A model generated the notes under the pieces. The model worked only from the letters and a program-made list of their open reading frames with translations, did not search any database and was not told the DNA's origin. A DNA stretch of 64,000 nucleotides, taken from assembly GCF_965363235.1 (NCBI RefSeq), contig NC_134850.1:46434602-46498601 (forward strand). The letters are read 5' to 3'. A program made the position numbers and the translations under genes. Shown here one piece after another: positions 1 to 11,624 of this stretch. The stretch's first letter is position 1; each line of letters starts with the position of its first letter. Source of the DNA: Mytilus galloprovincialis (taxonomy: Eukaryota > Mollusca > Bivalvia > Mytilida > Mytilidae).

Positions 1-2095
1 TTCTCATCACTTGGCGTCCGTCGTCGTCGTCGTCGTCGTCGTCGTCTGTCGTCGTTAACAATTTTTCAAACATCTTCTCCTCTGAAACTACTGAATGGAT
101 TTGAATGAAACTTAAAATGATTGTTCCTTAGATTATCCTGCACAAAGTGTGTGCTTCGATTTTTGATCCGTCAAAAACATGGCCGCCGTTACTTAAAATA
201 GAACATAGGGGTCAAATGCAGTTTTTGGCTTATATCTAAAAAACGGAAGCATTTAGAGCAAATCTGACATGGGGTAAAAATGTTCATTAGGTCAATATCT
301 ATCAGCCCAGAAATTTTCAGATGAATCAAACAAACCATTGTTGGGTTGCTGCCACTTAATTGGTAATTTTAAGGAAATTTTGCAGTTTTTGGTCATTATC
401 TTGAATATTATTATAGATGAAGATAAACTGTAAACAGCAAAAATGATCAGCAAAGTAAGATCTACAAATAGGTGAATATGACCAAAATTGTCAATTGACC
501 CCTTAAGGGGTAAATGTCCTTTAATGACAATTTTTCACAATTTGTTCATCATATTTGCTAACTTTAAAAAATCTTCTCCTCTGAAACTACTGAATGGATT
601 TGGATGAAACTTAGCATGATAGTTCCTTAGATTATCCTGCACAAAGTGTGTGCTTCGATTTTTGATCCGTCAAAAAACATGGCCGCCCTTACTTTAAATA
701 GAACATAGGGGTCAAATGCAGTTTTTGGCTTATATCTCAAAAACGAAAGCATTTAGAGCAAATCTGACTTGGGGGTAAAAATGTTCATTAGGTCAAGATC
801 TATCAGCCCTGAAATTTTCAGACGAATCAAACAAACCATTGTTGGGTTGCTGCCACTTAATTGGTAATTTTAAGGAAATTTTGCAGTTTTTGGTCATTAT
901 CTTGAATATCATTATAGATAAAGATAAACTGTAAACAGCAAAAATGATCAGCAAAGTAAGATCTACAAATAAGTTAAATATGACCAAAATTGTCAATTGA
1001 CCCCTTAAGGGGTTATTGTCCTTTAATGACAATTTTTTCACAATTTGTTCATCATATTTGCTAACTTTAAAAAATCTTCTCCTCTAAAACTACTCAACCA
1101 AATTCAACCACACTTCAACTGAATGATCAGTAGGGTGTATAAAATAAAGTTTGTGTTTTATTTTCTATTTTTTCTAAAAACATGGCCGTCATGGCTAAAA
1201 ATAGAACACAGGGTAAAATGCAGTTTTTGGCTTATATCTAAAAAAAACTCCAGCATTTAGAGCAAATAAGACTAGAAGTTAAAATATTTATTAGGTCAAG
1301 GTCTACCTGTTCTGAAATTTTCAATTTGCAATTTGCAAAAAAAATAATTTGTTGTGCTACTTCCAAAAAATAGAAAATATTCTGACCAGAAAAAAAAACC
1401 ATGTCCCCCTACAAGTTAAATGGTCCATGCCTAACTGTTATTAATGAAATCATTTAACTGTTTTGCTGTTATTGGAGCCCCTTGCCCCTTCTCAGCAGTG
1501 GAGTAAATCCAAATCATGAACGAAGAAATTCGAAAGAATAACAATTTAATAATGTAACAATAACAATTTTATTGTTAAAATTCTTTTATTGTAACTATAA
1601 TGTAATTAAAATAACGTCCTGCCGCTCTTCTTGTATGCATATTATATTAGAAGGAAACGTGTATACATGGTAGAACTTGTATTTCTCTCCGGCGCTCTCG
1701 GACGCGTCCGGGTTGTTTTTAGTGTGACCGACCGGAAACAGTCTTTCCGTAACTTGATGGTAAGCAATATTACTGCATTCAGCCTTTTGAAAATATTTTC
1801 CTTAATATTAGTAAATCTTAGTGTTGTTGTTCATCCAGCATTGTTGGTATTGTTTCTCCATCGATCTATAAAGACTTTTTGTTTCGATTTTCACCGCTAG
1901 TTCTCTTATATTCAGGAAAAATAATTAAAACTAATTTTACAGTCCATTGCTAAGTTTTAAGTGTTTGTGTTTTGGTCTTCATTTTCTTTATTCATAAACA
2001 GTAAGTCATATATATTTGTAATATTGAAGAATTGTTAGCTGTACATGTTTGCCTGGCATGGTTCAATATGTTCAATAAGGCATTGTTTACCAGGT

Positions 2096-2504
2096 GAGCG
2101 ATTCAGGCTCTTGAGAGCCTCTTGTTTAGAAAAAGGACGATACGTTATCGACTTTTTGCTTAGAAGCTGGTGACGTTTTTTTAAGTCTGAGTTTCTGTAT
2201 ATCCCTTGCATACTTCGTTTACATGTATGTTGGCGTTTGTTTCTGTTACACATCAGTGTTCCTGTTGTTCCGGGTTCTGGGTTGATGTGTTTCCCTTGGT
2301 TTTCGTGTGTAACCCGTAGTTGTTCTCTCTTTTGAACAGCGGTATACTGCTGTTGCCTTTATATTGCTGTTTAAGGTGGGAAAATTTTAGAATTTCAAAC
2401 ATAAATTATCTCGTTTGTCATGGATTCTAGTGATAAGATGACCGTTAATGTCAAGTTCGAAGTAGAAGTCTAACTAGAGGCTCTAAAGAGCCTGTGTCGC
2501 TCAC
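2096..2504. repeat. Inverted pair of the gtgagcga...aggctctt.agagcct motif
   Basis: A short hairpin-containing motif occurs at about 2093-2124 (ggtgagcgattcaggctctt) and inverted at about 2470-2504 (gagcctgtgtcgctcacc). I recognise this as a common bivalve repeat boundary; the second copy probably marks the inner end of the foldback's right arm. Confidence 0.5.
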
Positions 2505-3671
2505 CTTGGTCTATGTGAATATTAAACAATGGACACAGATGGATTCATGACAAAATTGTGTTTTGGTGATGGTGATGTGTTTGTAGATCTTACTTTACTA
2601 AACATTCTTGCTGCTTACAATTATCTCTATCTATAACAGTACTTTCTGTGGAAAATGTTAATGAAAATCTTCAAATTTTAAGAAAATTGTTAAAAATTGA
2701 CTATAAAGGACATTAACTCCTTAGGGGGTCAATTGACCATTTCAGTCATGTTGACTTATTTGTAAATCTTACTTTGCTGAACATTATTGCTTTTTACAGT
2801 TTATCTCTATCTAGAATAATATTCAAGATAATAACAAAAAAACAGCAAAATTTCCTCAAAATTACCAATTCAGGGGCAGCAACCTAACAACCGATTATCC
2901 GATTCATCTGAAAATTCCAGGGCAGATAGATTGTGACCTGATCAACAATTTTACTTCCTGTCAGATTTGCTCTTAATGCTTTGGTTTTTGAGTTATAAGC
3001 CAAAAACTGCATTTTACCCCCATGTTCTATTTTTAGCCATGGCGGCCATCTTGATTTGTTGGCCGAGTTACCGGACACATTTTTTAACTAGATACCCCAA
3101 TGATGATTATGGCTAAGTTTGGTTAGATTTGGCCCAGTAGTTTCAGAGGAGAAGATTTTTCTAAAAGATTACTAAGATTTACGAAAAATGGTTAAAAATT
3201 GACTATAAAGGGCAATAACTCCTAAAGTGGTCAACTGACCATTTTGGTCATGTTGACTTATTTGTAGATCTTACTTTGCTGAACATTATTGCTGTTACAG
3301 TTTATCAGTATCTATATTAATATTCAAGATAATAACCAAGAACAGCAAAATTTCCTTAAAATTACCATTTCAGGGGCAGCAACCCAACAACGGAATGTCC
3401 GATTCATCTGAAAATTTCAGGGCAGATAGATCTTGACCTGATGAACAATTTTATCCCGTCAGATTTGCTCTAAATGCTTTGGTTTTTGAGTTATAAGCCA
3501 AAAACTGCATTTTACCCCCATGTTCTATTTTTAGCCATGGCGGCCATCTTGGTTGGTTGGCCGGATCACCGGACACATTTTTTTAAATTAGATACCCCAA
3601 TGATGATTGTGGCCAAGTTTGGTTAAATTTGGCCCAGTAGTTTCAGAGGAGAAGATTTTTGTAAAAGTTAA

Positions 3672-3811
3672 CGCAGGACGACGGACGACGACGGACGACG
3701 GACGACGACGACGACGACGACGGACGACGGACGACGACGACGGACGACGGACGACGACGACGACGGACGACGGACGACGACGACGACGGACGACGACGGA
3801 CGCCGGACGCC
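3672..3811 (+). repeat. GAC/GGACGAC low-complexity array
   Basis: Irregular mixture of GAC and GGACGAC units, and the inverted counterpart of the shorter CGTCGT array at 17-55. It is open in several frames on both strands because it contains no stops. Confidence 0.9.
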
Positions 3812-3835
3812 AAGTGATGAGAAAAGCTCACTAAA

Positions 3836-6587
3836 AATGAGGTGACGGAAGTCTCGTCTTTTCTTTCTCAATTGATTAGTTTTTTATGATATATTTAGGG
3901 TACCCAATCAGAGACGATTGGATCGTTAATGGAATGAACATCGTCAATATAGCTGGCTTCTTTTGCCTTTTTGTGTTTCACAGGTGTCTGAAGGTACTCC
4001 AACTCGTATTAAAATAAGAAGAGATCGATAAGGATAGGCGCACACTTTGTTCTCATAGGTATGCCCACATTTGTTGAAAAAATTTACCTTTAAACTCAAC
4101 AAATTATGTACCAATAAAAATCTCCAGCATTCTGGTTACTTGTTATTCGGTGTAGCATGGTTCACCTTTCTGTTGACTATTAAGAAAATAAGCCAAAGCA
4201 ATAGATATATAGCGAATACTACCATCTTTATATTGAGAAGCATTGTGAATTATTTCTTTTAGGCGATTTTCAATTTCATTTTGGGAATGGTTGTACCATG
4301 TATACGGGATTAAAAAAAAAAACATTTTTGATAGAATTGATTTCAGAGAATGATCGACATTATAAAAGTTATATAGTTTTTTAGAATCCACATATGGTTA
4401 ATATCACTACGCACTAATATAGTTTGTTTTTAAGTGAAGTCGAAAGAAATTTTGTCCATAGAATAAAAACTGCCTAAAAAAAGATAAATGGTAGGTGCCT
4501 ACATGTATAAATATTACACAAAAGAGAACTATCTCCGTGCGATAATGCAACAGCACGATACATTTGCAATTACTATGCTAAGGGGAAATTACATTTCGTC
4601 ATGCAGATATTTTCGAAATGCTTATTACTGAAAAAAAATATAACTTTTGTCCAACTTTTTATGTATAAAAATTAACAAATTTTTACTTCATTTAACGCAA
4701 TTAAGTGATGAAAAGCAAATTGCGAAGTATTGTCCTATACATATTTAACCTGAGATTTTCAGCATTCTTCAAAAGGCGCAGATGAAAGAATAAATCAGAA
4801 ATAATAGAAAGTTAGATGTTTTTAATATTTTAACAGTAAAGTTCAATAGTATGTGTCGTACTGGTTATTCTACAGTGACCCAAAATATTCATAAGTATCT
4901 CATAAATAAACAAATCTTTAATCGTGCTTAAAAATGGTACTTCCAAGTAAAGATAAAAGAGCCTATCAATTCTCGGAAGTATAAGGAAGTTGTTTTTATT
5001 TCTATAAAATGAGATTACTTGTTAACTCGGACTATCGCGATTTTGTTAATAAGACAGACGAACTCTTTATTCATTGAAATTACTCGATATTAAAAAAAAA
5101 TATCTTCTTACTGCAAATATACTGATTTTTATTTTGTAACCGTTTCTAATTGAAAACCTTTCGTAATAAAAGTCTCGATAAGAGTTTATCTAAAGTATAT
5201 AAGGCTTATCATAGTTTCTTTTAAAGAAAATTTGTAATTTTTCATTAAGAATAAATGGAGTGAAATGATCAGTAGACTAACTCTTTTTGCTATTTATCCC
5301 TTACATAATACAGAACTTAGTAAGCGATTTTATGGTGAAGTGTTCTGTTTAAATGTCTCACGACCCGGATGCCCCCAGTTGTTATCCGATACATAATCTT
5401 GAAAGTTGTTTTATCGAGGAGATATATGGGCGTGGTTTTCCCACATTAAGATGTCATGCGTGTCGCGTGCTACGATATTTGATTGACATTTCCTATACTG
5501 AAACAAGTACGATCAAGAGAGATAGACGTTCAAAATTTTAAACATCTTCATAATAAATATATATGGGCTTGCAAATAAACTTCAAATATCATTAAAAGGG
5601 AGGGCATTTGAGAAAAAGTTATTTTGCAATGTTTTAAGTAAATATATAAGGCTCGGTTTGTAGGCAATAGATGTTGGTTCGGTTGAACAAAAAGTTTAGT
5701 CTCAAAAAAGTCCCTGTATAACAGTGTATAACGTGCACATTTTTTCATACACTTTCCAAATTCTTTTATTTATATTGTATGCATGAAATATTAAGTAGGG
5801 GAATGACATTACATGTTTAAAAATTTAAGTACTGAATCTTTATGTTAAGCAGTGATTTGCACCAATAACAAAACTAAAGAAGCTAGTATGTCCGAAACAA
5901 TCAAACTGAATGTTAGACGTCAGTAACACAGAATTGTCAATATTTTGAGTTACAGCTGGTAGAATTTTCTATAATTTTGAGGTTATTTTTCCATACAGTA
6001 GTGCACTAGACACTACATTGTAAAATTCTTATTGAGATAGAGCAGTTTCAATCTTTTTAATTTGAATATATTGTATTAAAGAAATACATTATCAAATAAC
6101 TGTGTTTTCGGGCTATATTAGTCAATAATACCAAATCCATTAGTACTGTCATCAATGATTCATTTAAATAATGAAATTACTTCTTATGGGAGTTATGTAT
6201 AATCCTGCCACAGTTTAATCTGTAGGAGACAACACAAGTTTAAGCTGAAAATAACAACCATGCAAGAGGAGTTATATCAAGAGTCCGTTTGGACTCAAAA
6301 TGGAACGAAACATGTTGCGTCTAGACAAGAGACGTCGCCTACTATGCATATCTGTTCTGCGCAGTGCTCTATTTTGTAATCCACTCTCCATTAAAGATTA
6401 ACGCTTATATCAGACTACGTTTGGGTGTCGTGAAATTTTAAGACAGTATGCCAAATACAGACGCATCGTACCAGTTTATTAATTTGCAATGATAACCGCG
6501 CTGGTGTTCACTGCATTTTGTTTATTTTCTTTGGTTACATCTTCTGACATCAGACTCTGACTTCTCTTGAACTGAATTTTAGTGTGC
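3836..6587. other. AT-rich intergenic DNA
   Basis: No convincing exon, RNA gene or dispersed repeat was recognised. The short open frames here, such as 5353-5541, lack recognisable motifs or splice context. Confidence 0.5.
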
Positions 6588-6935
6588 GTATTGTTCTGCG
6601 TTTACTTTTCTGCATTGGCTAGAGGCATAGAGGGAGGGTTGAGATCTCTCAAACATGTTTAACCCCGCCGCATTTTTGCGCCTGTCCCAAGTCAGGAGCC
6701 TCTGGCCTTTGTTAGTCTTGTATTATTTGAACTTTTAGTTTCTTGTGTACATTTTGGAGTTTAGTATGGCGTTCATTATCAGTGAACTAGTATATATTTG
6801 TTTAGGGGCCAGCTGAAGGACGCCTCCGGGTGCGGAAATTTCTCGTTGCATTGAAGACCTGTTGGTGACCTTTTGCTGTTGTCTGCTCTATAGTCGGGTT
6901 GTTGTCTCTTTGGCACATTCCCCATTTCCATTCTC
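6588..6935 (+). repeat. Dispersed mussel-type repeat (cccaagtcaggagcctctgg family)
   Basis: Shares its blocks with 9775-10135 and, inverted, with 40770-41340: a gagggagggttgagatc...aaccccgcc block, cctgtcccaagtcaggagcc, then a gtcgggttgttgtctctttggcac tail. Non-coding, no TIR seen. Confidence 0.7.
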
Positions 6936-8559
6936 AATTTAATTCAAAATGTGATTCTTGTGACAATGAATTTTTCCTTTAACTGTAGTTTCGTGAAAAA
7001 ATTTGATATGCAAATATTGTGTTGTTATATATATTGCGTAAACCGTCGCGTCAGAATTTTAAGAACTATAATTGATTATTTTATTGTTCGTACCCTAAAT
7101 GAGAAAAGAGACTTCACGTCATTGGATGACCGTAGACTGTCGTTACATGCCAAATCACTAATGCATGACTGGTCGGCAAGAATATACAAAAGAAATAGTA
7201 CATATTTTATAATAGTTCTTATGCATAGCTGTATCTTTGCCAATAGGTAAAATATGTGGGTAGTGTATGTGTCAAATAAAAGCTTGGGGATCTGTGATCA
7301 CTTCAGAGCCCATATTGAAAGTTTCTTTTTGGTTTTTGGTAATAAAGAAGTATATCGAAATTTTAAAAGGAGGTCACATGTGCCCTGTTGCTTAGATCCG
7401 AAGTACCTGGGTTTGTTTTACTATCAAACTTCTGGAAGCTAGTACGCTCTAATATGAAATCAAAGATATGTTGAATTTTTAGCACTAGTCAGCATACGGT
7501 AAAGTTTTGACATGAAAACACTGGCCTTTTTATTGAACTTACGACAAAGTAGCCATAAATGCCTCAAATTGCAGGATTTAACATAGAGAGCAATTGAGTT
7601 ATGAATTAGTGGTTTTATACATTATAGGCAATCACAAGCCTGTTGTGTACGAAGTGTGTATGAAGTTACCCAAAGTCAACTCGGCTCTGAAACAATGAAT
7701 TATGAGAATGAAATGTTACTCATGTCAATAAAGTTCCAATCCATTTTATACCTTTTTTTTAAATCTAAAAGGTTTACAAAATTAAAACAGATCATTTTCA
7801 AGAAATTTTTATTATACTGTTGCAGTTATCAAGTTATTTTACCTTATTCCTTTGAGTAATCAACTAGTAATACAAATGAAAAATCTAGAAAACAGAAAGA
7901 GGTGTTAAACAGGTTTGAACTTGGTTTGCAAAAACTACCAATTGCTGGACATTCTTATTTGACTTTATACCACAAGTCAAACGATAGGCATTAGGAACCA
8001 AAATATATATATTTTTTTACATACTTTCCCACGACATTAAACCTGACTGCAAGGAAAATTTTTCTGTATAATTATTTTGAATGCATATATTATCATGAGA
8101 TGTCTCTTGTTTTGTCAGCATAAACAAAAATTCTGACTTCAAAGACTAAAGTTTGAATAAAAATGTCTGCTGTTTTAATAAAGAAAATATATTCTGTCAT
8201 TTTAATAGGCAATTATGTAAATTATATATCTTCAGAAAATGAAGTTATTTAAAAACAATTTCACCTCATATTTACTATCAGTGATATATACCGATAGTTC
8301 TTATAATTTCTTAATTTCATAAAGACATTAATAGTATTTTAATATCATGAAAATGCAAATGCATACAAGTATTAAGAATGCATTCGTCTATTTTACGACC
8401 AATTAATCAAAATTAAATTAAATAATTAGCTTAATTAAAATATTTAACCTATGAAGTATACCATACTACATCATAATTGATACTTAACTCAGGAGGTAAT
8501 GTAGGTTGCCCTTGGTAGTAAATCACCCACAGATTGGCCTGTTATTTGCTTTGATAACT
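6936..8559. other. AT-rich intergenic DNA
   Basis: Nothing recognised apart from AT-rich sequence and short incidental open frames, such as 6951-7250 (99 codons, no recognisable domain). Confidence 0.45.
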
Positions 8560-9015
8560 GTCATTTCGGGGCCTTTTTAAGCTGACTATGCGGTATGGAT
8601 TTTGCTCATTATTGAAGGCCGTACGTGACCAATATTTTCTATCTGCTTTGAAAAATGGTCACTGGTGGAGGGTTGTCGCATTCGCATTCAAACCACATCT
8701 TCTTATTTTTCACATAATATAATCGATAATGCAGAAGTTGTCAAATTTTGTCGTTGTTGCCATATTTGTTTTTCGTAAAATTTCATTGACGAAAATTAGA
8801 CCGACACTTTTCTTGATTTTATCCCGGTATCTATGATATAATTTTGTTGAATTGTTTCACATACTTTTTATGTCGGGCCTTTATTGTCCGTCTATACGTT
8901 ATGAGTTGTCTCATTAGTGAGGGCTGTACGGTGCCCTACGATTGCTTACATCCACGACATTTGAACTCTGATAAATAGATATCTCATTGGCAATCGTACA
9001 ATATCTTCTTATTTA
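8560..9015 (+). repeat. Two fragments of the gtcattattgaaggccgtac dispersed repeat
   Basis: 8570-8705 and 8880-9012 carry the family's blocks: agctgactatgcggtatgg, gaaggccgtacg, and a tail ending in a ttggcaatcgtac- or caaaccacatcttc-like sequence. Confidence 0.6.
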
Positions 9016-9774
9016 AAGGATCATCCAGTTTGAAGAGTCAAATATGGTACAAAATTTGTATTCATTTTAGATCACCATGACACTTCATACAAAGTAAGAT
9101 CATACAAACTTATCCTGTATGCCAGACTATTCATAGTTTGGGTAGCCTCACGTACACAATTGTCACTCTTCATTAAAATGATATAGGATAGATGTGGCTT
9201 TCCATATCTTATAAGTTATAATCTTCTTCATCCTAATATATCTTGCACACCAATAGACGATATTCCCACCAGATCACATCATTGAACGTAGGCATGAGAT
9301 GCAGCAATATGAAAACTTTAAGTGTTAAATGAAGCCACACTCACATTTGAAAATTAAGCCAAAACTATTCCACACAAAATCGATACATCTGATTCTGATG
9401 ATAGAAAATAAATCATTTAGGCACTTTTATCTCGTAGGTACGAAAAGGTGCCAATGTTGATTGCTGAAATGAATGCAAACATGAACCATATGTGCATAAT
9501 CTTTCAATGCTCTCATAAACAAAAACAATAATCGAATATCTTAATGCTATGCATGACAAATGCTTTTGTAAAGATATTTTCACTTATATGATTTTTTTTA
9601 TTAGTTGTTAGTGGCTTTGAACTAGCTGTCAGATAACTGCGAGTACTCTCAGATCTGTTCATTGTGTCTTTTGTGTCGGGATGTATAAGTACCGGGCCAC
9701 GTCCACTTGTATATTTGTCCATCTGATGAGTTAAGCCATTTTCAATTGATTTTTATAGTTCGTTCTTATGTTGT

Positions 9775-10135
9775 ACTGTTATACCACTGTCCCAGGTTAG
9801 GGGGAGGGTTGGGATCCCGCTAACATGTTTAACCCCGCCACATTATTTATATATGTGCCTGTCCCAAGTCAGGAGCCTGTAATTCAGTGGTTGTCGTTTG
9901 TTTATGCGTTACATATTTGTTTTTCGTTCTTTTTTTTACATAAATAAGGCCGTTAGTTTTCTCGTTTGAATTGTTTTACATTGTCTTATCGGGGACTTTT
10001 CTAGCTGACTATGCGGTATGGGCTTTGGTCATTGTTGAAGGCCGTACGGTGACCTATAGTTGTTAATGTCTGTGTCATTTGGATCTTTTGTGGATAGTTG
10101 TCTCATTAGCAATCATACCACATCTTCTTTTTTAT
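9775..10135 (+). repeat. Dispersed mussel-type repeat, near-complete copy
   Basis: Contains, in order, ccgctaacatgtttaacccc, cctgtcccaagtcaggagcc, agctgactatgcggtatggg, gaaggccgtacggtgacc and a tail gttgtctcattagcaatcat followed by accacatcttc. Lies just 3' of the hes coding region, possibly within its 3' UTR. A short GA microsatellite (10142-10160) follows. Confidence 0.7.
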
Positions 10136-10614
10136 ATTAAATAGAGAGAGAGAGAGAGTCTATAAGAATCTACCAACCAGTAAACTTAATAGGTATTGGA
10201 TCATCAAAATTGACAATACTACACAAACAGGAAAAATTATATGACTCATATATATATATATAAATTATGTATCGAACACAGCTATTTTGCATATTTGGCT
10301 TTCAATTATTTTGCTGTGAATTTCCGTATGCTATCAAACACGACATATCTACACTCTTATGTTATATTTTGTTAAGCAGTTTCGTCTCAATGCTATTTTT
10401 TTAGACAAAATGGCACTTTAAGTAAAATTTAGATTGGGTCAATGTTTTTGTAATATCCATTATTAACATAGAATTGGTACTACATGTTCTGGACTTGTAT
10501 TGTTAATAATTTCCATATCAGCGATTTTCTTCTCTCCATTTCTAATGTATCATCTTGAAATAGAGCGTTTAAGTCATTCTGAGATTAAAACAAAAAAAAA
10601 CACCAAATATTATT

Positions 10615-11624
10615 TCACCATGGCCTCCATACGGGTTCTAAGGCTTCATGTTGCTGTGATGATATTTGATGCTCATTTCTGGAAGCATTTGGTTCATTTT
10701 GTTCTATATTATTTCTTATTGTCCTATCATAGAAGTTAAGAGCCCTTTCATTTTGGTTATTTTCCGTATACGTTTCCCTCTGACTACATGATGGTATTCG
10801 GATGTTTTCTATGACCGTTCTTGAGGATGATTGAACACACGGGAATGCAGACGACACTACTGGTTGCGAAATGTTTTGAGATAAGTAATTTGTGATGGGG
10901 ACAGATGGTTTACTAATAGGAACACAGGTATTAGTTAATATATTAGTTGGAATAAAATATAAAGTTTCGCCAGACGGAAGCTGGACAGGAACTAGTTGTA
11001 TGCCGCTTATTATGTTTCCAAAAGCAGCATTTCCAGATACGTTTCCAATCGAAGTACCGCATGTATTTAGCTGTTGAAAAGGTTCAATAGAAGCATCATT
11101 TGCTACTGTAGACATGACTACTGGTTGTTGTATCGGTCTGTCTGTGTCCGACATTTTAGGTTGATGAAAAGGCAAATTGTGCATATTTGTTGTGCTTACT
11201 CTTAATGGGTGTTCAGTCAATCGGTCTACATCCAACATTTTAAACTGTTGCGAAGACATATTGCACATTTGGGTTGAGCTTACGTTTCCATGTTTCACTA
11301 ATTTGTCGTCGGTATGGTGACTGTTAAAAATGTCTGCAGTATTTTTAAACGCCATTGTACTAGGTGAACACTTTTCCAAAGTATGCCCCTCCCTCGTTGT
11401 GTCTGATTTCATAGAAAAGCTTGTACTTACGGGAGAAACAGAAATATTAGGGATCTTTAGGCTGTTCTTTGAGTTTGAGCACATTGATAAATGTTCCAAT
11501 AGTTTAACTTGGAAATTAGGTTCAATGTTAGAAATTCTCGACAGAAATTTAGTCACTTCCGATGTACATTCACTGAAACCTAATCTAAATGTGTCACTTG
11601 TTGATTCTTCACCGGATGTTGAAA
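10615..11624 (-). CDS. hes: hes exon 4 (Orange domain, C-terminal region, WRPW)
   Basis: Terminal coding exon after acceptor tatgtttgcag. It encodes residues 100-435: the Orange domain, a long Ser/Thr/Gln/Asn-rich region, the [15 protein letters not shown] motif and the terminal VWRPW before TGA. The apparent ATG at 11634 lies in the intron and is not a start. I found no AATAAA close downstream; the nearest minus-strand match (about 9600) is roughly 1 kb away, beyond an interspersed repeat. Confidence 0.95.

Larger units (their letters stand above)
1..3835. mobile_element. Large foldback repeat of inverted ~500-bp units with GAC-rich ends
   Basis: The left arm starts at ctcatcacttggcgtccgtc with a CGT array (17-55), then tandem direct units beginning atcttctcctct at 72, 571 and 1074 (periods 499 and 503). 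The right arm is the same sequence inverted: units end near 3170 and 3660, then a GAC/GGAC array (3672-3811), then gccaagtgatgagaa. The middle (about 1440-2460) is unrelated. The true left end probably lies just before the window. No transposase is visible. Open frames in the GAC array are low-complexity artefacts. Confidence 0.8.

Noticed and set aside
3607..3871. Arg/Asp- and Ser/Val-rich open frames over the GAC array
   Set aside because: Low-complexity trinucleotide-like DNA is open in several frames. It is part of the foldback repeat.
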